NCBI RefSeq assembly: GCF_014633365.1
Contig: NC_068339.1
Coordinates: 29,645,316 to 29,709,315 of the forward strand
Origin: Diospyros lotus
Lineage: Eukaryota > Streptophyta > Magnoliopsida > Ericales > Ebenaceae
Direction of reading: 5' to 3'
DNA: 64,000 nucleotides
The notes beneath the pieces are model-generated. The model saw only the letters and a program-made list of their open reading frames with translations, was not told the origin of the DNA and did not search any database. This document shows positions 49,561 to 61,843 of the stretch, one piece after another (positions within the stretch are counted from its first letter, which is position 1; every line of letters begins with the position of its first letter). Position numbers and translations under genes: made by a program.

Positions 49561-51695
49561 TCTTGCCTTTAAAAATCCCCCCCCCTTCTTTCCCCCTCCA
49601 CACTTAACGCCCCCCCCTCCCTCCCTCCCATTCTCTCAGTGTCTCGCCCCCCCTCCCTCCCTCGCTCCCTCCCGTTCTCTCACTGTGCCATTTTCATCAT
49701 CTTCACATTCCTTGGTTCTTCTTCTTCTCCAGTTAATTTCATTGCTCTCAAGTAAGTATTTTATGTTTTTTTATTTTATTTTAGTTTTTATTATATTCTG
49801 TTAGTTTAATTATAATTTATTTGTGTTAGTTTAGTTGTAGTTATTTTATTTTTGTGTTAGTTTAGTTGTAGTTATTTTATTTTTATATTAATTAGTTTAG
49901 TTTAGTTTAGTTTTAGTTTAATTGTTTATATTATTTGTAATGCTTAAAAATTAAAATGTAAATAACTATAATTAAATAATTAAACTACAACTAATTAATT
50001 ATTTAGTTATTTAGATATGTGACTAGCAAACCCGTCATGTGTAAATAATGTTTATTTTTTTTTTTTAAGTTTAGATATATTTTTAATGAAAAATATTGTA
50101 ATTTTAAATAAAATACATAAAAAATTATATACTAAAAATAAATTTACTATTTAAGAAAGTATATATTTTATTGTCATAAGAAAATATTTAAGTGTATACA
50201 TTAAAAAATTAAAAAAATTCTATTAAAAATATAAAAGAATTCTATTTAAAATATAAAAAATAAAAAATAATAAATAAAATTTTAATTAAAAATTTTAAAA
50301 CTAACATATGAAATAAATTAGATAATTATTTTTAAAATTAAAAAGGTATAGATTAAGATTATTATTTAAAATAAAACACTAAAATTGAAAAATAATATGA
50401 GAAATTAATTAGATAAATATTTAAATTAAAATATATAAGAAATGCAATATTAAAAATAAAATACAATAAAAAAATAAACACTAAAAATACCCTACCGAAT
50501 ATATTTTCTTAAAAATTAAGGACTAAAAATACAAAATAAAATTTTACCATGAAAAGTTATTAATTTTTATAACAATAAATTTAACCTTAATATTTTTAAT
50601 AACTCAACGAAAATAAAATAAAAAATGTAACAAATCAAAATTTGAATAATTGTTTAAGTAGTAAAGGAAATAAAAGTTTAAATTGCGTTAGTTTTATTTA
50701 ATAGGTAATTTATTTTTGTTTTTAGTATGTATGTTGAGTTTAATGATTATTTTATTTAAATTAGTTTAGGTTTTATTTTAATTGTTTATATTATTTGTAA
50801 TGTTTAGAAATTAAAATGTGAATTTTATTAATTGTTTATAAATTATTTCTATAGTTATTTTGTTATGTAATTATATTAATAATATTTATTTTTTTGTTTT
50901 TAATTTAAAACAGATTTTTAATTTAAAATATTGTAATTTTAAATAAAATACGTTAAAAATAAAATACAAAAAGTAAATACAATATTTATGAAAACATATA
51001 TTTTGTTGCGATAAGATTAAGTATAGACATTAAAATTAATTTTTTTTTTGTTTAAAACATTAAAAATAATAAATAAAAGTAAAATTAGAATATTTAAAAT
51101 AATGTACGAAATAAATTAGATAATTATTTTAAAAATTAAAATGACTTTAAAAAGGTATACAATTTAATTTTTTATTTAAATTAAACACTAAAAAATAAAA
51201 ATTACATGAGAAATAAATTAGATAAATATTTAAATTGAAATATTTATTTATTACAATATTAAAAATAAAATATTATTAATGAGTAATATAATTTGTTGTT
51301 ATAAAATAAAATAAGTATACTAATGGATTTTAAATTTTAAAGTGAGACATTTATAGCTAACTTAGAAAATATATTAGATACATTATTTTAACCATATTGT
51401 TCTTAATTACTCAAATCAAAATAAAATAAAAAATGTAACAATTAAAAATTATAATAATTGTTTAAGTATTAAAGGAAATACAAATTTAAATAAATATTTA
51501 AAAAAAATTCAATTCAAACATGTAGAGTTAAGTAAAAATATTAAAATTTATCTTAATTATTTATTATCTTAATTTATAAAAAAGATGCAAAATTTATCTC
51601 AATAAATTATTTATTATTATATTTATTTTTTGTTCATATTTATCAATTACTTATGACAGTCTGAAATGATGAAATATAATTTGGTTAGTTTTCAG
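49561..51695 (+). promoter_or_regulatory. CACTA 5' leader exon and ~1.9-kb leader intron
   Basis: A pyrimidine-rich leader (49561-49751) contains C runs and a duplicated block ending 'ttctctca(g/c)tgt'. A good donor (CAA|GTAAGT, 49752) and an acceptor (TTTTCAG, ending 51695) bound an AT-rich intron just before the transposase start. Within this intron about 840 bp is tandemly duplicated: 'aattgtttatattatttgtaatg' occurs near 49919 and 50779, and 'aatattgtaattttaaataaaatac' near 50092 and 50930. The exact transcription start is not visible. Confidence 0.6.
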
Positions 51696-51747
51696 GATAA
51701 AATATCTATTAGGAATCGTGCTTGTTATACAATTTTTTGAATTGAAA

Positions 51748-54700
51748 ATGGAAGCTCCGTTGCATCGTCGATGGATTGATAATCGGTGTATGCCAAGAAG
51801 GGGTGGGATCACTCCTGAATTTTATGCTGGTGTTGATGAGTTTATTCAACTTGCATCTTCTCAAGAAAGTTTCATAAGGCTAAGAGTGTTGAAATGTCCT
51901 TGTATGAAATGTGAGTGTTTGAAGTTTAAACCAGTTAATGAGGTGAAAAGGGATCTTTGTAAGCATGGGTTTATGAAAGGATATTATTATTGGACGAACC
52001 ATGGGGAAGAAATACCAATAATGCCTCAAAATGTTATTGTAAATGAATATTATAGAGAAGATAATTTTAGAGATCAGTTTAATCCGTATGAGCAAATGGT
52101 AATGGATGCAGCAGGACCGTCACATGCGCCTGCTACAATGCAAGGAGCGTTTAGCGAAAGTGGTCATCAGTCGTACAATATTGAGGAACCACCTAATGAA
52201 AATGCAAAAGCATTTTATGAGATGTTATCTGCTGCACAATCCCCATTATACTCGGGTTGTGATGCAGAGAGTGAACTTTCTGCTGCAGTTAGGATGTTGA
52301 GCATTAAATCTGATTACAACATGCCTGAAGGTTGTTATAATGAAATCATGCAGTTTATGCAACATACAATGCCAACTGGTAATCGTGTGCCCGATGACTT
52401 TTATCATACTAAAAAGTTGGTTTCTAAGCTTGGACTTGGTTGTCAGAAGATTGATTGTTGTCCAAATAGTTGTATGTTATATTATAAGGATGATCAATTT
52501 GAGAGGAGTTGTAAGTTTTGTAGTCATCCTCGTTTTAAGTCTGCAAGAAGTGGCACAGGAAAATTTAAAGAAATTCCTTTTAAGAGAATGTGGTATTTGC
52601 CCCTCATACCAAGATTGCAAAGAATCTATGCTTCAACCATTACTGCTTCGAACATGAGGTGGCACTATGAAAATCGGAGAGAGTTTGGGGTATTGTCTCA
52701 CCCGTCTGACGGTGAAGCATGGAAATATTTTGATCGGACACATCCTGACTTCTCTACTGATCCTAGAAATGTAAGGCTTGGTTTGTGTGCAGATGGGTTC
52801 ACTCCATATGGTCAATCGGGTCGCCCGTACTCTTGTTGGCCAGTAATTGTGACTCCATATAATTTGCCTCCTGGATTATGTTTGAAAAGAGAGTTTATGT
52901 TTTTAACGGTTATTATTCCGGGTCCTTCAAATCCCAAAAGTAAGATAGACGTATTTTTACAGCCTTTAATTGATGAATTGAAATTGCTTTGGCACGAAGG
53001 AGTGTTGACTTATGACATATCTACAAAGCAAAACTTTATGATGAAAGCAGCTCTGTTGTGGACTATCAATGATTTTCCTGCATATGGAATGTTATCTGGT
53101 TGGATGACATCAGGTAGATTAGCATGCCCGTATTGTATGGAAAACACAAAAGCTTTTAATCTCAAGTACGGTGGGAAAACATCATATTTTGATTGTCACC
53201 GACAATTTTTGCCAATGGATCACCCTTTTCGAAGGAATACAACTGCATTTCGAAAAAATAAAGTTGATAATTCTTGTCCACCTCCTCGTTTAAGTGGAGA
53301 AAACGTATTTGGTAGAGTATGTAATGTCCCGTCTATCTTAGAACAACAAAATTGTGTTATGATCGGATATGGTGTGCAACACAATTGGACAAAAAGAAGT
53401 ATTTTTTGGGATTTGCCATATTGGAAAGATAATCTTATCCGACACAATTTAGATGTCATGCACATCGAGAAGAATATTTTTGATAATCTTTTCAATACAA
53501 TCATGGATGTGAAAGGTAAAACTAAAGATAATAGCAAAGCTAGAATGGACCTGAAAGAATATTGCAGGCGGAAGGAGTTGGAATTAGTAGAACGTGGTGG
53601 GGGTAAATATTGGAAACCTAAAGCTCAATATACTTTCACAAGAGAACAAAAGTTAAGTATTTTGAAATGGATAAAAGAACTTAAACTCCCTGACGGGTAT
53701 GCATCTAGATTGGGCAGATGTGTTGATATGAAGAATGGAAAATTGTTTGGCTTGAAGAGTCATGATTGTCATGTTCTTATGGAGCGGTTACTTCCAACGG
53801 CATTTTCAGGATTACCAGATCGAATTTGGAGTCCAATAACTGAATTATGCCAGTTTTTCAAAGAAATATGCTCAACAATGTTAAGAACTGAACATTTGGA
53901 AGTTATGGAACAGAACATCCCAATCATTCTATGCAAAATAGAGCGTGTATTTCCGCCTGGATGGTTTAACTCAATGGAACATCTCCCGGTACATTTGGTT
54001 TACGAAGCAAAGGTCGGAGGGCCAATCCAATACAGATGGATGTATCCATTTGAACGGTAATAAATTTTATATTCATATAATTTATTGATTTTGTCGTATA
54101 ATTTATTATGTTCTTTTTCATAAATTAAGATAACTTTAAAATGATTTAGGTTTCTCAATACTTTAAAGAAGAAAGTTCGGAATAAGGCTCGCATAGAAGG
54201 ATCTATTTGTGAGGCATATTTAATTGAGGAGACAGCCACATTTGGTTCATATTATTTTGAATCAAATATTCAATCAAGGAGGACGAGAGCCCCTCGAAAT
54301 GATGATGGGGGAGAATCTACGCATCCACAAATTTCTATCTTCAATTATCCGGGTCGTGCAGCTGGTCCAATGAAAAAAAGATGGTTGGATGTGAATGAGT
54401 TCCAAACAGCAAAGTTATATGTCTTGCTAAATACGCCAGAGGTCGAACCTTATATTGAGTAAGAACCCAAACTTAACTATATTAATATATTTATGACTTC
54501 ATATTAATAATTTTGTTCATATTATGTTGATATATATATTTTAATGTTTCAGCATGTACACAAACATATTACGTGAATTATCGCCAGTAATCAGTGACGA
54601 AGAATTAAACAAACAAATCGAGGAGCATTTTTGTGTTTGGTTCCATAATCATGTAAGTTTGTAAAGTTTAAGATATTTCTTAATTTAATATTAATTATGT

Positions 54701-55481
54701 ATACATAAATTGATGAAAATATTTGGTTAGGTGAATTTGAGTGGCGAAGTTATTGCAGACCCACTAATTCAGAGCATAGGGTGGGGGCCAACTCCCAACG
54801 TGAAACATTGGCCAATGTATTTCGTCAATGGATACAAATTTCATACTGTTGAATGGAGTCAGAGTAGGTCGACAGAAAATTATGGTGTTTGCGTGTCTGC
54901 GTCAGGAGGTGGAGCTTCACATATGAATTATTATGGAAAACTTATAGACATACTTGAGTTAGAATATGCAGGCTTACCAATAAAAAGAGTAATTTTGTTC
55001 AAATGTGAATGGTATGATCCAAGTCCACGAGGAACTAAAATTCATGATAAATATGGAATTGTAGACATTCGATCATCAAGAAGATATAGGAAATATGATC
55101 CATTCATATTTGCCCAACAAGCTGAACAAAGTGTATTACGCGTCTTATCCTGATTACTGTCGTGAAAAAAATGGTTGGATGGTTGTAATTAAAACAAAGG
55201 CACGAGGTACAATAAATGCTCCTGAAGCTAACATGAAAGAGCCTTTTCAAGAGGATGAAATATTGCAACGGCCTGTAATTGATGTAAATATTGACCTTGG
55301 AGGCACTTTACAAGATGATAATGGGCTAGTAGAGGAAGTTGATGTCTCCAATATTGTTGAGGAAGAAGAAAATGATATGTATGAAGAATCTGTTTCAGAA
55401 GAAGACGAGGAAGATATATTATCTGATGACAGAGATAGTGACCAGGAAGATATTGATGAATATATAGAAGAAGATGACTAA
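51748..55481 (+). CDS. CACTA transposase (TNP2/TnpD-like), 4 coding exons, apparent frameshift
   Basis: This is the catalytic transposase of the element. Coding exons are 51748-54056, 54150-54458, 54553-54652 and 54731-55481, all GT-AG and in phase up to exon 4. I chose ATG 51748 (MEAPLHRRWID), which opens the Transpos_assoc domain (residues about 8-75, with CPCMKCEC). The TNP2 transposase core follows (about 190-450: LGLCADGFTPYG near 348, WTINDFPAYGMLSGW near 441), then LDVMHIEKNIFDN near 570, a DUF4218-type region (about 630-790) and a DUF4216-type segment in exon 4 (YGVCVSASGG, VILFKCEWYD). An AAA run at 55128-55130 appears to hold one extra A: the conserved continuation VYYASYPDYC and an acidic tail lie in the +1 frame to the stop at 55479-55481, whereas the original frame stops at 55153. 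Without the shift the product would be about 1,155 residues. Confidence 0.9.
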
Positions 55482-55637
55482 TAGTTTTATGGTTTTTTTT
55501 TTTTTTTTGTGCATGCTAATTAATAACCTTTGTATTTTTAAAATATGAATATTTATAATTTGTGTACCTGTACTTTTAGTATGATGACTTTGATGTTAAT
55601 GTAATTTTTTTTCATACATATATAATTATCGAAATAG
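55482..55637. other. Short spacer or intron between the two CACTA genes
   Basis: This 156-bp AT-rich spacer includes a T run (55493-55507). 'gaaatag' directly before the second ATG could be a splice acceptor, as expected if the two products come from one transcript by alternative splicing, as known for En/Spm; this is inference. Confidence 0.45.
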
Positions 55638-57440
55638 ATGTCAGAACATTCAACACCTTCGGGTAGAGGAAGAGGTAGAAGTAGAACATCTTATAGGACC
55701 ACACCTTCTCCAGATGCCAATTCTGGTTCGCAATATTCTTCTCCTGACTCCACACCTGTTGTTCAATCCACACAATTCAATCTCCAGTCACCACCCCCAC
55801 CACCACCCTCACAACCTTTTGCTCCCATGCCTCATCAATTTCCATATCCTGGAACCACGATGCCGCCATGGGGTTATTATGGTGTTCCACCAACTTTCTA
55901 CCCACCAGATGTTGTACCACCGAGTGGCCAATATGTTGGGGGAACTTCTCATATGCCAGACAGACATTCCCCATACACATTCATGCCGACATCGCAAGGA
56001 CTCAATTCATCATCTGCTTCTGCACAACACTCTGAGCCCATTCCAACTGACCCGGTTGGCATCAGCCAAGGAGACGGTCGAAAATACTTATCTTGCGATG
56101 AACAGTGTAATCAGTGAGTATCGTATTTATTATTTTAAACTTATTACTTGCAAATGAATATATATATATATTTTGTGTTTGACAGTTTTATCCCTGAGAG
56201 TGGCCCACCAAGCAAATTAGGAAAGATTTGGAGGGCACGATACACCGAACCGTGGATTCATTGGGATGAAGTGCCAGAAATAATACGAAGGATGTGGCTT
56301 GAAGAATTTAACGTAAGTTAATTTATAATTCTTTATTAATATAAGTTTGTATTTAAATTCTTATATATATATATGTTTCTTAACTTAATGTAGAAGACGT
56401 ATTTCTGGCAAGCCGATGAGAATGATCGCATATGGCTCACATGGAATAAGTCTGGTAGACGAAGTTTTAGGAGCCATTTGCATCGAATTAGAAATGGGGA
56501 AGACGAAGCAATGTGGATGGATCCCGACGTGCGTAAGGCACTTGATGCAAAGTGGGCAGAAGAAAGCAACAAAAAAATTGCCACACAAAATAAAAAAAAT
56601 CGTGCTTCCGAGACCGGTGGGTCGCTCCACACTGGCGGGTCCATTCCATTCTCCTTGACTCGAAGAAGGCTGGTAATTACTTATGCTAAGTTATATATAT
56701 TTTTTAATTTATTTAAATTATAAGTTTACTATATTATTTACTATATTATTTATTAATTTCTTATACAGGCAACTGAATTGAATCGTGAGCCCAATGAGTT
56801 TGAATTCTTCAGGAGAACCCACACCAGGAAAGATAATCAAGGAGAAGAAGTGTGGGTCGATGACAGATCTAGGGCCATCGCTGTAAGTGTGTTTTATAAA
56901 TTAAATTAAAATTTTTATTCTAAAATAATTTTTTAATTCATTTACATGAATGTTTTAATTTTATAGGAAAAATATGAAAGATTGAGTGCGGAGGCATCTT
57001 CATCATCCACAAGTACTGGAGAGTCCTCATCGCCTACAGTTAATGAACACGACATCTTCTATCAAGCTGTTAGTGGTCGGAATAGAAAGGGTCGAATATA
57101 CGGGCTGGGCTCCCAAGCTAATTTGTTATATCCATCTACCACCAATCGATCTAGCCAATCATATTCACATATGTCACCAGAGTTTCAACAAATGAAACTT
57201 AAAGTCACCCAATTAACTGATGAGTTGCTTGAATCCCGGGCTGAGAATCGGCAATTACGACAGTGGCAAGAACAAGTGACAGCGTGGCAGTCAGAAATGA
57301 ATATAGTAATAAGTAGATTGACAAAACAATCTACTGCAGATGCTGGACCGTCGACTGTTCCAGGTGGATCTGACCCGGTAGCTGATCAAGATGAGAGTGA
57401 CAATCATGAAGATGAAAATGCTAATAATAATGACGATTGA
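55638..57440 (+). CDS. TnpA-like CACTA protein (Transposase_24 family), 5 exons
   Basis: This is the accessory protein of the element, probably binding the subterminal repeats. Exons 55638-56113, 56186-56312, 56394-56672, 56769-56882 and 56967-57440 join in frame to 489 residues, all with GT-AG borders. Residues 1-158 are low-complexity: Ser/Thr/Arg-rich start (SGRGRGRSR), a run of six prolines, then Pro/Tyr-rich text. The conserved domain spans about 170-385 (YTEPWIHWDEVPEIIRRMW, WLTWNKSGRRSFRSHLHR, RKGRIYGLGSQA). A coiled coil is likely at about 403-455 (LKVTQLTDELLESRAENRQL), and the C-terminus is acidic (EDENANNNDD). No disabling change was seen. Family membership is well supported; the DNA-binding role is known for maize TnpA and inferred here. 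Confidence 0.88.
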
Positions 57441-57494
57441 TTGTAGTGGAATGTTGTAAACATTGAAGTAAACTTGGGTAATCTTAATATTAAT

Positions 57495-58030
57495 ATTAAA
57501 TTTTAATTTTCTTTTTAATGTTAAATTTGTTATATTTTTAATGTGAATGTGGGTAATATTAATTTTATTTAATGTTATTTTTAATATTTTATTTAAATTT
57601 TTAAAAAAATTGTTGTTATTTTCAATTTTTTTATTCTTATAAAAGAAAATATTAATTTTAATTTTAATAAATATAAATTTTAATTTTATAAATTTAAAAA
57701 TTAAAATATATTTTTTGAAATTAAAAATATATTAATTTCATAAAAATATATTATGATTTAAAATAATATTAATTTTCTTTTTAATGTTAAATTTCTTTTA
57801 TTTTTAATGTGAATGTGAGTAATATTATTTTATTTAATGTTATTTTTAATATTTTATTTAAATTTTTAAAAAAATTGTTGTTATTTTAAATTTTTTTATT
57901 CTTATAAAAGAAAATATTAATTTTAATTTTAATAAATATAAATTTTAATTTTATGAATTTAAAAATTAAAAATATATTTTTTGAAATTAAAAATATATTA
58001 TTGATTTAAAATATTAATATTAATTTAATT
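57495..58030. repeat. ~266-bp tandem duplication downstream of the TnpA-like gene
   Basis: 'aatgtgaatgtgggtaat' at 57540 recurs as 'aatgtgaatgtgagtaat' at 57806, and the following 200 bp match closely ('aaaaaaattgttgttatttt', 'cttataaaagaaaatatt'). The segment is AT-rich and non-coding. Confidence 0.85.
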
Positions 58031-58116
58031 TTTTTCCAAAATTATTTTTTTATTTATATTAATTTTATAAAATATTAATTATTTATTTAATATTATTTTT
58101 TTTATATTTAAAAATA

Positions 58117-58715
58117 TCTGTGACGGGTGCTCCGTCGCAGATCTGTGACGGGTAGTATCCCGTCACAGATTGCTCGTTTTTATTTTTTATTTTAAGAATT
58201 TTTGTGACGGGTAGAGCCCGTCACAGATCTGTGACGGGTCGTACTTTTACGTCACAGATCTGTGACGGGAAGTATTTCCCCGTCACAGATTTGTGACGGG
58301 ATGAACTTCCCCCGTCACAGATCTGTGACGGGCAGAACTTTCCCGTCACAGATCTGTGACGGGGGAAATTCATCCCGTCACAGATTTGTGACGGGGAAGT
58401 ACTTCCCCGTCACAGATTTGTGACGGGATTAACTTCCCCCGTCACAAATCTGTGACGGGCAGAACTTCCCCGTCACAGATTTGTGACGGGTAGTACTGCC
58501 CCGTCACAGATCTGTGACGGGACACCCGTCACAAATCTGTGACGGAACTGCTATCCCGTCACAGATCTGCGACGGGTAGCACTCACCCCGTCACTAAAAT
58601 TCTGTCACGCCCTCTTTAGTGACGGATTTTACCCCGTCACTAAACCCGTCACAGAAAAATTTAGTGACGGATTTTATGTTTTTAGTGACGGATTTTTCCG
58701 TCACTAAAACTGATT
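58117..58715. repeat. Right subterminal repeat array of the CACTA element
   Basis: About twenty GTGACGGG or CCCGTCAC words, mostly paired as 'cccgtcacagatctgtgacggg'-type hairpins (AGATCTG or AGATTTG cores). Unlike the left array almost all units read GTGAC rather than GCGAC; one GCGACGGG unit remains near 58568. Confidence 0.93.
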
Positions 58716-58730
58716 TTTCTTGTAGTGGGT

Positions 58731-58961
58731 GGATATGAATGAAATGATAGTTTCTTTTGTGATAAGTTTGGTAGTTGATTTGACAAATGTGACATGGAAC
58801 GAACTCGATATGGATAAAACGCGCAGAGAAATACTGGAAAATGATGATATGGAATATCCCAGAAGTGATGTTGAGTAATCTCATGAGAGTTACGAGTGTG
58901 TCTTGAGGAAATAGACCGAGTGCAAATTTCGAGGATGAAATTCCAATAAGGAGTGGAGAGC
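58731..58961 (+). pseudogene. 3' internal end of the gypsy element
   Basis: Text ending 'aatttcgaggatgaaattccaataaggagtgg'-like (about 58923-58957) matches the typical end of plant gypsy polyproteins (FRGR-N) followed by a purine-rich stretch just before the LTR. It has stops and is not a functional gene. It places the LTR at 58962 as the 3' LTR. Confidence 0.7.
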
Positions 58962-61843
58962 TGTAATATCCCAAAATTTGGAGACAAATAATAGTTACTA
59001 ATTTTGATATTTGAAGTCATTATTGAATATTTGGAGATTTTAGAAAGTATATGTATTTATATTGTTTGAGGAAATAGGAAATTTAGGTAATTAATCAAAT
59101 TATTTGGGAGTATTCATGGAAATAGTAAAATAAATTAATTTAGTGAATTTTCTGAAAATTATGGGGTGAAAGTGAAATAAGGGGTAATTGTGAAGTGGAT
59201 GTAACTGTGAGTTTCTGAAAGTATTGGGGTGCCTTTGCAATTTCTGGAAAGTGAGATGGGTATTAGTTTAAAACTAATAGGGGGCACCATATGTATGAAG
59301 ATGCAGATGGATCAAGCGGTTGCGTGCGCGAGGGAGGAAGGCGAGGTCGCGGGTTCGAGGCTGGCCGTGTGCGCTCGCAGTGGAGGTTTTGCTGGATTTT
59401 TTCCAGCCTATGGACGCCAAAACGGCGTCGTTTCGGCAAGGCGGTGGGCAGCCAATTGTGCGGCCACGTGGCACATGCTGGTGCACCCGCATTGCTGCCT
59501 TCTCACCCTCCAATTTTGCACGAATTTTAAGGCAAAATTGGCCATGCTTTCTGTTGATTTTGCTGCTGCTTATTTCTTCAATTGAGGCTTTAATTGAGAT
59601 TAAATTGGGAGGAGAACAGAGAGTTCGAGAGAAGGAAGCAACGGCGAAAAATGGAGGAAAAGGGAAAGAAAATTTGAGAAAGTTGATTTTTCTTTGTGCA
59701 ATTGAAGATATGAAGTGTGAGGTAGGTTAGTCAGCTTGTCTTAAACATTTCTTATAGATTAAATCGTATTTTTAGGCTGTATTTTAGTTTATTTTAGTGT
59801 TAATATTATTTTACAATGCGCGGGCATTTAAGGCCAAAACTCTACGAAATAAGGCAAGCTCTTTTTATTTTCTAATTTTTAGTGATCTTGTATACTCGTA
59901 ATAACTTCGATTTTATACTGATTTAGTTAGATTATTGGCGATACGCATATGGGTTTTTATATCGAAGCTTAGTTTCATTAGTAAAATTTATTAATTTGCA
60001 CAGCGGCTGAGCAAAGAGGTGGGAACCTTCTATTAAAAGGCAAGCTCCTAACCCTCTCCTCGCGTTATTTATTTCTCGTGAAAGTCCTCGAGGTTTTTTG
60101 TATTTTAAACCCTCCCTCACCGTGACTCGGTTCCACGCATTAATAATTATAATCCGCGTGGTAACCACCCTATGACTTATATTTTATTGATGATGTTATT
60201 GTTAATGGATTGAGTTAAATAGTGATGTCATGGTGTCATTCATTTCGACCGTCACGGAGCCTCGTATCGCTCCGCTTCCCTCGGGAATGATGCCGAACCC
60301 GTTGGGGCTAGGTTCTTAGAAAATGGATGTGGTCAAGATCATGGGATTATGTTAATAGTTTGTTATGAATGTGAAAATGGTTTCTTGTGTTTGAGAAGAG
60401 AAGAGAACGTGAATAACATAATGGTGTCTATGTTGTTATGGATAAAGTGTGAGAAATGTTGAGCTTAAGAGATTGAGTTTAATGTTGTTTATGTGTGTCT
60501 TAAGGGTATGGGGTACAAAGCCACTGACTGTCGACCGTAGGTCGTGGCAGTTGATGGCTGGATGTATGGGCGCCAGTCATCGGCTGTTACGATAAGCGCT
60601 AGACGGGTCAGAAGAGCTGGTACTGCCAGATTCTCGCTTTGGCTTGTGCATATCATGATGTGTGTGCTACATAGGGCTTGGGTTGCATTCACTGTTGGGA
60701 TATGCTTTGTGTGTGATGGGATGTGTGAGCATTTGCATGACCCGGTCGGTCCAAGAGCCAACTTGGGTTCCCTAGGTGAGCCGGTGCATTTAGAGCATAT
60801 TGCATGTGTGTATTCCTATGTAGGCGTAGCATGACCTGATGCTTGGTTTATAGGGGCCTTGTCATTACGTTTATACTGCAAAAGCCACTGCATTACCTAA
60901 TTGTTGCACTGCATGGTGAGAATGTGTGGTTATAGGTGATTAGTGGGGGTGGTAGGCGTGGCTCATGGTAAGACCTTGGGGTGAGACCCACGGCGGCGTG
61001 ATCCACAACGTGGCCACGGTAAGACCTTGGGGTGAGACCCATGGTGGCGTGGTCCATGATAAGACCTTGGGGTGAGACCCACGGTAACATAAAGACCTTG
61101 GGGTGAGACCCACAGCAACCTAAAGACCTTGAGGTGAGACCCACGGCAACATAAAGACCTTGGGGTGAGACCCACGGCAACAGATTATGATGTGAGCGAC
61201 AAGAATGGATATGTAAGGGAAATGGTATGGAGGTAGCTTATAAAAGACTGCTAACAGGTTTGTGTGTGGACTTGGGTGCCAGTGTGTGCTTTATGTGGGC
61301 CCCAAGGATCGTTTATGTGAAATTTATTATATGTTTATGCATTTAGAAGTAAGGCAAGTATTGGGCATGGCATGACATGACGTTGCATTGGCATGAATTG
61401 CATAGGGTGTCATGGGAAGAGTCCAATCTTAAACTTATAGCCTTCCTTTCATGAGCTTTCTGAGTCTCGTGACTCACGTTTGTTTTACATCATTCCAGGT
61501 AGGAGTATCCTGAAATCGTAAATGTGTACGCGCGGGGTTGGGTCCAGCCATCGTGTCATGGTAGCAAGTGCAAAGCTCTCCCGAAATTAGATCCTGGGTG
61601 TCGTTGTGCTTGTGTTAAGGTTAATGTTTTATGTTTGAGATATATGTGTATTATGGAAGCCAAATGGGCACACAGTGATCAGCTATGTAATGATAATTAT
61701 GAGATGTTATAATAAAGAAAAATTATGATTTAATAAGGGTTGTGTGTGTGAGTTATAGATGCGTTATTATTCGATATCATTTTAGTAATGACCCTCTCAT
61801 AGATCCTCTATCCGCAGTAGGGGCTCCGGGAGGCGGGCCGTTA
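58962..61843 (+). repeat. Ty3/gypsy 3' LTR, inserted in a phosphofructokinase gene
   Basis: It begins TGTAATATCCC directly after the purine-rich tract and ends GGGCCGTTAC next to phosphofructokinase exon sequence at about 61844, so its length is about 2.88 kb; the last base of a canonical TTACA end is missing or changed. Six 'aagacctt(g)gggtgagaccc' units lie at 60970-61185. The open frames of 70-136 residues in it are incidental. The matching 5' LTR was not found to the left of 48416. Confidence 0.8.
60968..61185. repeat. Six tandem units of 31-51 bp in the gypsy LTR
   Basis: 'aagaccttggggtgagaccc' starts at 60970, 61021, 61061, 61092, 61123 and 61154, so spacing falls from 51 to 40 to a regular 31 bp. 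Units end in 'acggcaacat' or variants. Confidence 0.9.

Larger units (their letters stand above)
49117..58730 (+). mobile_element. Complete CACTA (En/Spm-type) DNA transposon with GGT target duplication
   Basis: The element itself is 49120-58727 (9,608 bp). It starts CACTACAAGAAAAATCAG and ends with the exact complement; the terminal inverted repeats match perfectly for 30 bp. GGT flanks it on both sides (49117-49119, 58728-58730), the 3-bp duplication typical of CACTA elements. Subterminal arrays of short inverted GTGACGGG or GCGACGGG words fill 49138-49560 and 58117-58715. Inside are a TNP2-type transposase gene (51748-55481) and a TnpA-like gene (55638-57440), both in plus orientation. It is inserted in the decayed gypsy element. 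Perfect terminal repeats and largely intact genes indicate a recent insertion; one frameshift in the transposase may make it non-autonomous. Confidence 0.96.
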
